The notes under the pieces were generated by a model that was not told the DNA's origin, searched no databases, and was given only the letters and a program-made list of their open reading frames with translations. Of a DNA stretch of 11,915 nt, positions 7,201 to 11,915 are shown one piece after another. The stretch is from contig JAEXWS010000155.1 of assembly GCA_023406225.1 (NCBI GenBank), positions 1-11,915 of the forward strand, in the 5' to 3' direction. Each line of letters begins with the position of its first letter. Position 1 is the first letter of the stretch. The translations under genes and the position numbers were made by a program. Source of the DNA: Bacillota bacterium. Its GTDB lineage: Bacteria; Bacillota; Clostridia; Oscillospirales; Oscillospiraceae.

Positions 7201-7347
7201 GCAGATGACCACCGCCATGGGGGCCTCCATATTGGGCAGCAGGGACATCTGGAGCTGGGTGGTGAACACCAGTCCGAAGATGGCGATCATGATCACCGCC
7301 AGAAGGGTGGAGACCTTGTGCTTGATGCAAAATTTCGCGCTGTTCAT
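4252..7347 (-). CDS. Efflux RND transporter permease (AcrB/SwrC-like)
   Basis: This full-length 1031-residue RND permease, of usual HAE-1 size, couples ion influx to export of small amphipathic molecules. TM1 is at about 12-30. A large extracytoplasmic loop (about 33-330) is followed by TM2-6 (about 331-485). A second loop (about 555-845) is followed by TM8-12 (about 850-1005), and the tail is basic, cytoplasmic (HGFRRKKKPD). The TM4 motif is GMIVDNSIVVLENI, so only the first Asp (Asp396) of the AcrB pair is kept and the second is Asn397. In TM10, GTVVNASIILVDYI places Asn918 where AcrB has Lys940. Similar sequences are common in Firmicutes and Bacteroidetes RND pumps, so it is probably functional. 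The ATG lies 6 bp after the adaptor stop; its GGGGAGG is 11 nt away, so translation is probably coupled. It is last in the operon and ends at the terminator. Confidence 0.95.
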   Translation of the reverse strand: MNSAKFCIKHKVSTLLAVIMIAIFGLVFTTQLQMSLLPNMEAPMAVVICYYNGATPTDMEELVTRPLETAIMSVSGVDQVKSTSADSMTQLQITYVDGTDVDIAATKLREQFDRLSLPDGAIEPVIVNMNISDMMPTAMIALMGDDLAALQAQAEDVVGPALERIDGVASVDVFGGVSQQIAVELDPARAAGFGLSNAYISQFLAAENLLYPGGDMKSGSKTLTVSTDAKFQTVEDVQNMLVALPTGGSVRLGEVADVALESTDPDTIGKVDGTACVLLQVAKQSGANEVAASDAVSERMESLREENPNIHYTVPYLASDYINMAVDSAMQNIMLGVLLAAVIVFLFLRRWGATMTIAVSMPVCILTVFILMNVFDLTLNMMSLGGIAMGVGMIVDNSIVVLENIYRFAGEGRSRMESCVDGTKEVTSSVVASTLTTVAVFLPLGLTGGMAGMMFKDFCLTIAFLILASMAIALTWVPLLCYILLDEDKVRRQALKRAEKKQNAAAGRIAGWLEKLNRLYLRLLDYFVHHLKAGMLTSVALVVLFSVCCLSTNMVLMPEMDQSMVSISVSMPTGSEVEETTAIADRVVAIAGEEVPELDSLYYMSQAETASVNLNLVGRDERSRSSAEVANDLREALRDIAGCEITVSASGMTAMMGGSDISVDISGDDYATLEMIANDLTGQIARLEDAVDVKSSLSKQVPQVKVTMDREAASQYGLTAATVGAAVRAELTGNTATTVTIDNKELDVVVRGDGTAAASLDALRSMPVATSYGGYVPLSSVARVVILQAPQSITRVNQSRQVNISGDTVSGDTTAMTRQINAILDGYQMPEGYTAEISGAYTDMMESFGNLLLALLVALGLVYFVLAAQFESFLMPVIIMMILPVAFTGALFALPLTGRDLSMISLVALIMLAGTVVNASIILVDYIRVRREMGETREDAILKACPLRVRPVLMTTLTTILAMVPMALGIGDTNEMMSDMGITMISGMIVSTVVTLLFTPVYYSVIDNFSHGFRRKKKPDGPEAERVPAEV

Positions 7348-7353
7348 CCGCCG

Positions 7354-8517
7354 TCACGCCTCCCCGGATACGATCCGGACAGGCGCGCCGTCCTCCAGGT
7401 ACGCCTGGCCGACGGTGACCAGCATCTGCCCCTCCTTCAATCCGGAGGTGATCTCCGTGACGCCGTTTCCGGTGAGGCCGGTGGTCACGGCCACGTATTT
7501 GGCGGCATCCGCCTCCACCACAAAGACGAACTGGTCCTCTCCGCTGGTGAGGACGGCCTCCGTGGGGACAACGATGGTGTTGGCGGAGGTGTCCGTGCGG
7601 AAGGTCACGTCCGCAAACATGCCGGCGAGCAGCCCGCCCACGTCCGAGGGGACGGCGAGGGTGACGGTGTACAGCTTCGTCTGCATGTTGGCCGCCCGCT
7701 CCACGGAGCGGATGGCGGCGGAGAAGGTCTGGCCGGCCGCGCTCACGGACACGTCCGCCTCGTCCCCGATGGCGAGCTTGGGCACCAGCGCCTCGGACAC
7801 GGAGACGGTGACCTTCATCTGGTCCGCGCCGTCCACCACCGCCACGGGCATGGAGGTGGAGATGAAGCTGTTTTCCACGGCGTTCATGGTGACCAGGGTG
7901 CCGGTGATGGGCGAGATGACGTTGCCCGCGCCGTCCACGTTCTCCAGCGCGGTGGAGAGCTGCTCCAAACCGCTCTTGGCGTTTTGCATCCCGGCCTCCA
8001 GCTGGGCCAGGGTGGAGTTGCGGGTGGCGATGGCGGACTGGAGCTGCAGCTCCGCCGCGTCGATCTCCGCCTGGGAGGCCGCGCCGATCTCCATCAGGGC
8101 CTTCAGGTCGTTGACGTTTTTCTGATACAGGCCGATCTGGCTCTCAAAGACGGCGGACTGGTCCTGATAGCTCTGGACGGCGGAGGAATAGCTGATCTCC
8201 GCCGCGTTGTAGGACGCCAGGGTGCTGCCCAGGTCCAGCGTGCAGATCACGTCCCCGGCGCTCACCGCGTCGCCCGCCTGGGCGTAGACGGCGGTGCACT
8301 TGGCGCTGGTGGCGATGAAAATGGTGGACTCGTTGTCCGCGGATACCTTGCCGGAGACCTTGTTCTCCGTGGAGATGGTGCCCGCCGTCACCTCCTGGGC
8401 CTGCACCGCCACGCCGGCGGGCGCTTCCTCCGGTGCGGCGGCGTCTCCGCAGGCGGTCAGGCTCAGCGCCAGAAGGCCCGCCAGCAGCGCGGCGGCCCCG
8501 CGATTCTTCTTCCTCAT
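7354..8517 (-). CDS. RND efflux membrane-fusion (adaptor) lipoprotein, HlyD/AcrA-type
   Basis: This 387-residue adaptor links the RND pump to its outer partner. A lipoprotein signal peptide with the lipobox LTAC puts the lipidated Cys at residue 23. The first biotinyl/lipoyl half follows (about 50-95, AKCTAVYAQAGDAVSAGDVI). Next come a long helical hairpin (about 98-195, Ala/Gln-rich heptads), the second lipoyl half (ISPITGTLV), a beta-barrel domain (about 230-315) and a C-terminal membrane-proximal domain (TGLTGNGVTEITSGLKEGQMLV). The order and length match AcrA/MexA-type adaptors. GGGAGG precedes the ATG. The gene lies 18 bp after the TolC-like gene and 6 bp before the permease, so the three are co-expressed. 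The lipid anchor would hold it on the outer face of the cytoplasmic membrane. Confidence 0.95.
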   Translation of the reverse strand: MRKKNRGAAALLAGLLALSLTACGDAAAPEEAPAGVAVQAQEVTAGTISTENKVSGKVSADNESTIFIATSAKCTAVYAQAGDAVSAGDVICTLDLGSTLASYNAAEISYSSAVQSYQDQSAVFESQIGLYQKNVNDLKALMEIGAASQAEIDAAELQLQSAIATRNSTLAQLEAGMQNAKSGLEQLSTALENVDGAGNVISPITGTLVTMNAVENSFISTSMPVAVVDGADQMKVTVSVSEALVPKLAIGDEADVSVSAAGQTFSAAIRSVERAANMQTKLYTVTLAVPSDVGGLLAGMFADVTFRTDTSANTIVVPTEAVLTSGEDQFVFVVEADAAKYVAVTTGLTGNGVTEITSGLKEGQMLVTVGQAYLEDGAPVRIVSGEA

Positions 8518-8535
8518 GTTATGTAGGTCCTCCCA

Positions 8536-9900
8536 TCAGTTCAGAATGCCGTGCTCTACAGCCCAGCAATAGGTGTTGTATGCGGAAAAGAGGTCGATGG
8601 CGGCGGTGCGGACCTTATCCTCCGCCGCGCGCAGCTCGTCCTCGGCGTCCAGCAGCTTGTTTTTGGAGAGGTTCCCCTGCCGGAATTGCAGCTCAGACGC
8701 GCCGTAGGACGACTGCTGGCTGGCCAGGGACACCTTCGCCGCCTCAAAAATCTGCTTGTAATCGCCCACCTGGGCGTACAGGGTGCGGAAGCTCAGCTCA
8801 TAGTTCTGGATGGCCGCGTCGTGGGTGTACTGGGCGGCCTGCCACTGGTGCTTGGCCGCCAGGAACTCGTATTTGCTCTCGTTGTAGCCGTATTTCTTGC
8901 CCTTGTCTTTATAAGTATCCTTGGCGTCCTCCAGGGTCCGGTCCGCGTCGTACACCGTGTAGCTCCGCTCCTTGGCGGCGGCCAGGTCCTTTTCCAGGTC
9001 CATCTTCTCAAGCTGGGCCGCCGTCACCTCCGGCACCGCGCCCAGGGCGATCTCCCCGGTGAGCTCCGCCCCCAGCAGCAACTCCAGCTGGGTCTTGTAA
9101 GTTTCGATGTTCATTTGCAGCGTCCCCAGGCCGCTGATGAGGGACGTGCGCCCCGCCTTGGCCTGCTCCAGCTGCAAAGCGGAGACCTGGCCCAGCTTGT
9201 AGCGCAGCTCCAGCTCCTCCACCGTGCGGTTCATGGCGGACAGCTGGCGCTGGAGGGCGCCTTGCTGGCTCTCCATCCCCGCCAGCGCCACGAACAAAGA
9301 CTCTCCCGCCATAACCACCTGGTCCTGGGCGTTCTTCAACTGGCGGATGACGCCCGCGTTATCCTCTTGCAGCTTGCCTTCCTTCAAATCGTCAAAGGTG
9401 TCCCGGAGCGCGTCATACGCCTGGTCGAGCTGGCCGTACGCGTAGCTGTCCATGGGCATGTGATACGGGTTATCCTCGGGCAGGTGGCTGGCCTCCAGCA
9501 TGCCCCACTGCATTTTGGCGATGCCGTTGAGCTGGTCCTTCAAATCGTCGTACATCTTGTCGTAGTCCACGACCTCCACCGCCGCCGTCAGCTCCTTGAG
9601 CGAGAGGAGGTTTAAATTGTTCTCCCGCATGCGGCGCTCCAGGTTCTCAAAGCTGATCGTCCCCACCGCGTCGGGCTCGTAGGGCGTCTCGTCCTCCTTG
9701 TCCGGTCCCGCCGGGGAGGGAGCCTCCGCGTCCTCCTCCGTCTCGCTTCCGGCGGCCTCTCCGCCCTCCTCCGGGGCCGCCCCGTCCGCCGGCTCCTCCG
9801 CCGTCTTTCCGGCGGGCGCCTCCTCCGCCAGGGCGGTCACAGCCCCCAGGGAAAGCAGCAGCGCCAGGGTCAGGCACAGTGCAATGATCCGTTGTTTCAT
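8536..9900 (-). CDS. TolC-family-like secreted coiled-coil protein of the efflux operon
   Basis: This 454-residue protein has a Sec signal peptide (MKQRIIALCLTLALLLSLG, likely cleaved after ALA at 23-25). A disordered linker at 26-78 carries 19 acidic and 2 basic residues with many Ala, Pro and Gly. The rest is largely helical. Two segments match the outer-membrane efflux protein repeat: ELRYKLGQVSALQLEQAKAG (231-250, through the ELLLG at 273-277) and ASELQFRQGNLSKNKLLDAE (401-420, extending to 451). The first half (90-230) and 300-400 supply the partner helices. The frame is open to 10014, overlapping tetR, but AAGGAGG 5 nt before 9900 fixes the start at the signal peptide. It sits 13 bp after the repressor gene and 18 bp before the adaptor. 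In Gram-negatives this position encodes the outer-membrane channel; its role here is unclear. Confidence 0.8.
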   Translation of the reverse strand: MKQRIIALCLTLALLLSLGAVTALAEEAPAGKTAEEPADGAAPEEGGEAAGSETEEDAEAPSPAGPDKEDETPYEPDAVGTISFENLERRMRENNLNLLSLKELTAAVEVVDYDKMYDDLKDQLNGIAKMQWGMLEASHLPEDNPYHMPMDSYAYGQLDQAYDALRDTFDDLKEGKLQEDNAGVIRQLKNAQDQVVMAGESLFVALAGMESQQGALQRQLSAMNRTVEELELRYKLGQVSALQLEQAKAGRTSLISGLGTLQMNIETYKTQLELLLGAELTGEIALGAVPEVTAAQLEKMDLEKDLAAAKERSYTVYDADRTLEDAKDTYKDKGKKYGYNESKYEFLAAKHQWQAAQYTHDAAIQNYELSFRTLYAQVGDYKQIFEAAKVSLASQQSSYGASELQFRQGNLSKNKLLDAEDELRAAEDKVRTAAIDLFSAYNTYCWAVEHGILN

Positions 9901-9905
9901 CGTTT

Positions 9906-9912
9906 CCTCCTT
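9906..9912 (-). promoter_or_regulatory. Ribosome binding site fixing the TolC-like start
   Basis: AAGGAGG on the minus strand lies 5 nt before the ATG at 9900, inside the 13-bp gap after the tetR stop. It rules out the longer frame that overlaps the repressor gene and would hide the signal peptide. Confidence 0.9.
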
Positions 9913-9913
9913 C

Positions 9914-10531
9914 TCAGGCTCCGGCGGGCGCCAGGCACCCGCACCGAATGATCTCCAAACGCTCCTGCAGCTCCGCGCGGTTCTCCGCCCTGCGCTCCGG
10001 ATGCGCCAGCGCATCCATCACGGCGGGGCCGAGGGCCATGATGGAGAGGGTGAACGCCTGCTGCACGAAGACCGGGTCCTTCCGCCGGAAGCCGCTGGTG
10101 TCGATCTCCCGGCACACCGCTTCCATCAGCTCCCGCCCGGGACGGCCCACCATCATCTTCTGCAGGTCCAGGCCCGGATTGATGCGCAGGATGCTCAGGC
10201 ACCGGTCCAGCCCCCCGTCCTTCCCCGACTGGGGATCGGTCAGGGCGTCGTAGGACAGCACCTGCACCCGGAACAGATCCCCGCCCGCAGACCGGAGCTG
10301 CTGGGCGTAGGTCCTGGCCATGCTCTGCTGCACGTCTTTCATCAAGTAAACGAACAGCTCTTCCTTATCCGTGAAATACTGGTAAAAGCTGCCCCGCGGG
10401 ATCCCGGCCCGGCGGACGATCTGATTGATGGAGGCGCTGACGAAGGGCGTGCGGAGAAATTCCTTCCAGGCCGCGTCCATGAACCGGTTCCGCTTTTCCT
10501 CCGGAAGGCGCAGAAACGTCTCTTTCGGCAT
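9914..10531 (-). CDS. TetR/AcrR-family transcriptional repressor of the efflux operon
   Basis: This 205-residue TetR-type regulator has an N-terminal helix-turn-helix (about 10-55). The segment VSASINQIVRRAGIPRGSFYQYFTDKEELF shows the family signature: a regulatory glycine turn, then the SFYQYF recognition-helix end. The C-terminal helical domain (about 60-205) would bind an inducing ligand, probably a substrate of the pump. The frame extends to 10633 with possible ATGs at 10597 and 10633, but the consensus -10 element lies downstream of both. The first usable start is therefore 10531, with GAGGGAG just before it. It is first in the operon, 13 bp before the TolC-like gene, and its operators overlap its own promoter. 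Autorepression together with the pump is the simplest model. It could instead be an activator, but the operator position argues against that. Confidence 0.92.
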   Translation of the reverse strand: MPKETFLRLPEEKRNRFMDAAWKEFLRTPFVSASINQIVRRAGIPRGSFYQYFTDKEELFVYLMKDVQQSMARTYAQQLRSAGGDLFRVQVLSYDALTDPQSGKDGGLDRCLSILRINPGLDLQKMMVGRPGRELMEAVCREIDTSGFRRKDPVFVQQAFTLSIMALGPAVMDALAHPERRAENRAELQERLEIIRCGCLAPAGA

Positions 10532-10534
10532 AAA

Positions 10535-10541
10535 CTCCCTC
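10535..10541 (-). promoter_or_regulatory. Ribosome binding site of the TetR gene
   Basis: GAGGGAG on the minus strand lies 3 nt before the ATG at 10531. It is less ideal than the AAGGAGG before the TolC-like gene, which may keep repressor levels below pump levels. Confidence 0.7.
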
Positions 10542-10548
10542 TTTCCAA

Positions 10549-10583
10549 AAAGTGACAAGCCGTCACTTTGTGACAGGCTGTCA
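10549..10583. promoter_or_regulatory. Cluster of interlocked palindromic operators for the TetR repressor
   Basis: Two palindromes lie side by side: AAAGTGAC-N5-GTCACTTT (10549-10569) and TGACA-GGC-TGTCA (10571-10583). Their inner halves form a third dyad, GTCAC-TTT-GTGAC (10562-10574). Four GTGAC/TGACA-type half-sites thus alternate in orientation, with dyad centres about 9 bp apart. The cluster starts 3 bp downstream of the -10 hexamer and spans the predicted start site, so bound repressor would block transcription. Confidence 0.85.
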
Positions 10584-10586
10584 TTG

Positions 10587-10615
10587 ATTATAGGCATTCC
10601 CTCCCCTTCTGTCAA
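10587..10615 (-). promoter_or_regulatory. Perfect-consensus sigma-70 promoter of the efflux operon
   Basis: TTGACA (10615-10610) is followed by exactly 17 bp and TATAAT (10592-10587), both on the minus strand. Transcription would start near 10580, giving a leader of about 49 nt. So strong a promoter only makes sense under tight repression, consistent with the adjacent operators. Confidence 0.93.
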
Positions 10616-10650
10616 CCGGTTTTCTCTCTTCAATTGTGAATATTTCGTGA

Positions 10651-10689
10651 AGAAAAAAAGACGGGGGCGGCCGTTGGCCGCTCCCGTCT
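10651..10689 (-). terminator. Rho-independent terminator after the spermidine-synthase-like gene
   Basis: On the minus strand a GC-rich stem of about 14 bp with a single internal G-T position and a 3-nt loop is followed by TTTTTTTCT. It lies about 100 nt after the stop at 10791 and 36 bp before the efflux -35 element, so it insulates the efflux promoter from upstream readthrough. Confidence 0.9.
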
Positions 10690-10713
10690 CAGCTTGTCAA
10701 AAACCTCTCGGCG

Positions 10714-10735
10714 TTTCGCCGCCGGAGCGGCGAAA
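10714..10735. other. Hairpin in the 3' region of the spermidine-synthase-like gene
   Basis: TTTCGCCGC and GCGGCGAAA form a perfect 9-bp stem with a CGGA loop. An overlapping alternative pairing, CCGCCGGA (10719-10726) with TCCGGCGG (10754-10761), is mutually exclusive with it. No U-tract immediately follows on the minus strand. It may assist termination at 10651-10689 or protect the 3' end. Nothing else was seen between 10690 and 10790. Confidence 0.5.
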
Positions 10736-10790
10736 AAAGGACCGTCCGTTTTCTCCGGCGGCGCGTGCGTCAGAAAAAACGCTCCGCGCT

Positions 10791-11915
10791 TCACTCTATG
10801 AACCGCAGAAGGCCGGAGACGCCCTCCTCCCGGAAGGCGGTCCGGATATCCCCCAGGCCGCCGCCGATGATGCGGTCCAGCTCCCGCATCCCCAGCACCT
10901 CCACCGGGGCCTTGTCGTCCGTCAATATCCGGCCGCCGCCCTCATAGGGCGTCAGCGCGGCGAGGACCGTCTCCATCATCCGCCGCAGCTCCCCGTTCCC
11001 CAGGGCGGGGACGGCGGCGCGGAACGCCTCGTCCGCCTCCGCGCCGGTGCAGGCGAAAAGCTCGCAGTTGGTGTTGTTCGCCACCGGCGCCAGATACACC
11101 TCCGGGAACACGGAGGCGATGGTGTCGGCCAGATAGGCGTTGAGGCTCTCCTCCTCCTCGGAGTACATGTTCAGGTTCACCACCATGACCCCGCCGGGGC
11201 GCAGATGGTCCCGCACGGAGGTAAAAAACTCCACCGTGGACATCTGGAAGGGGATGGTGATGTCCTGATAGGCGTCCACCATGATCACGTCGTAGAGCTT
11301 GTCCGACGCGGCCAGCCAGGCCCGGCCGTCATAGGTGTCCACCGCCACCGCCTCCGGCAGGTCGAAGTGCTCCCGCGCCAGGTCCGCGATCTTCTGGTCG
11401 ATCTCCACGCCCTCGAAGGTGAACGCCGGGAAATACCGCAGGCTCTGGGTGGCGTAGGTCCCGGTGCCCAGGCCCAGGATGAGCACCTCCGCCGCGTCCG
11501 CCTCCCCCGCGCCCGCCAGAAGCGGCGCCGCCAGGGCGTAGTCGTAGTACATGCCCGTGAGGCCGTCCTCCTTCATCTTGATGGACTGGACGCCGAACAT
11601 GACGTTGGTGGAGAGGATCACGGAGCGGTCCGTCTCCTTCACCTGCAGGTAGTTGTAGACGGATTCCTCCTCCACCAAAAGCCCGTCCTCCCAGAAGGCG
11701 AACGCGGAGGAGTGCCCGAACACGCAGCACAGGACAAACGCCGCCCCCGCCGCCGCGCAGGACACGGTCCTGACCCTGCCGCTGAGAAAATAGGCCAGGC
11801 ACAGGGCCAGCAGAACGCCCGCGAAGATCAGAAACGTCACCGAGGTCCCCACCGCCGGAATGGTGACGAAGGTGGGCAGGAAGGTGCCGATGATGCTGCC
11901 CACGGTGTTCAGCGC
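10791..11915 (-). CDS. Fused membrane/spermidine-synthase-like methyltransferase-fold protein, C-terminal part (cut by right edge)
   Basis: The frame is open to the last base, so 374 C-terminal residues are visible and the N-terminus lies beyond the window. The first visible residues (ALNTVGSIIGTFLPTFVTIPAVG...) match the membrane part of fused MFS/spermidine-synthase proteins. Two more hydrophobic segments follow at about 22-46 and 48-68. The cytoplasmic domain has a SAM/decarboxylated-SAM-type Rossmann fold: EVLILGLGTGTYATQ (143-157), FEGVEID (167-173), YDVIMVDAY (208-216) and LRPGGVMVVNLN (238-249). The spermidine-synthase D-[ST]-x-D-P gatekeeper is replaced by DAYQDITIP, so genuine aminopropyltransferase activity is doubtful. 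A GTG at 11903 is not the start, because homology continues upstream. It ends at the terminator at 10651-10689 and is not part of the efflux operon. Confidence 0.85.
   Translation of the reverse strand, partial: ALNTVGSIIGTFLPTFVTIPAVGTSVTFLIFAGVLLALCLAYFLSGRVRTVSCAAAGAAFVLCCVFGHSSAFAFWEDGLLVEEESVYNYLQVKETDRSVILSTNVMFGVQSIKMKEDGLTGMYYDYALAAPLLAGAGEADAAEVLILGLGTGTYATQSLRYFPAFTFEGVEIDQKIADLAREHFDLPEAVAVDTYDGRAWLAASDKLYDVIMVDAYQDITIPFQMSTVEFFTSVRDHLRPGGVMVVNLNMYSEEEESLNAYLADTIASVFPEVYLAPVANNTNCELFACTGAEADEAFRAAVPALGNGELRRMMETVLAALTPYEGGGRILTDDKAPVEVLGMRELDRIIGGGLGDIRTAFREEGVSGLLRFIE

Noticed and set aside
4315..8526. A 1403-residue open frame on the plus strand, antisense to the permease and adaptor genes
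   Set aside because: Its His/Gly/Asp/Val/Gln-rich low-complexity protein is what a reverse frame of GC-rich genes gives. It has no ribosome binding site or recognisable domain, and the opposite strand holds two full-length known families.
9901..10014. N-terminal extension of the TolC-like protein into the tetR gene
   Set aside because: It would bury the signal peptide and overlap the repressor in another frame. The AAGGAGG before 9900 settles the start.
10532..10633. Upstream in-frame ATGs of the TetR gene at 10597 and 10633
   Set aside because: Both lie upstream of the -10 hexamer, so the transcript from the consensus promoter would not contain them, and the extra residues come from operator sequence.

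Overview
The window reads as chromosomal DNA from a GC-rich anaerobic Firmicute, most likely a gut Oscillospirales relative (Flavonifractor/Lawsonibacter type). This is an inference. It rests on strong AGGAGG-type ribosome binding sites before almost every gene, GC-rich coding DNA, a short DtxR-family regulator of the clostridial kind and a lipoprotein-type efflux adaptor. No rRNA, tRNA, CRISPR array, insertion sequence or phage gene was seen.

Left part (1-3620, all minus strand, visibly less GC-rich). A catabolic-looking operon is read right to left: an M24-fold (peptidase/creatinase-like) enzyme, a short-chain dehydrogenase, a zinc-dependent medium-chain dehydrogenase, and the start of a sugar-type ABC transporter ATPase cut by the left edge. 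It begins at a TTGACA-17-TATCCT promoter. A perfect 14-bp palindrome sits on the expected transcription start, as an operator for a GntR-like repressor would. The substrate cannot be read from the sequence. The M24 protein has Cys where the second metal-binding Asp is normally found.

Centre (3502-4245). A 318-bp, partly AT-rich divergent intergenic region separates this operon from a plus-strand gene for a small DtxR/MntR-family metalloregulator. The regulator's metal site mixes an MntR-type Asp with a DtxR-type Cys. A very strong bidirectional terminator follows it.

Right part (4252-10615, minus strand). A compact four-gene efflux operon is read right to left: a TetR-family repressor, a secreted TolC-family-like protein, a lipoprotein membrane-fusion adaptor and an RND permease. 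Intergenic gaps are 6-18 bp. The promoter is a perfect-consensus TTGACA-17-TATAAT, and a cluster of interlocked palindromic half-sites lies just downstream, so the repressor probably controls itself and the pump. A TolC-like component is puzzling if the host has a single membrane.

Right edge (10651-11915, minus strand). The C-terminal part of a fused membrane/spermidine-synthase-like protein continues past the right end. Its own terminator isolates it from the efflux operon.
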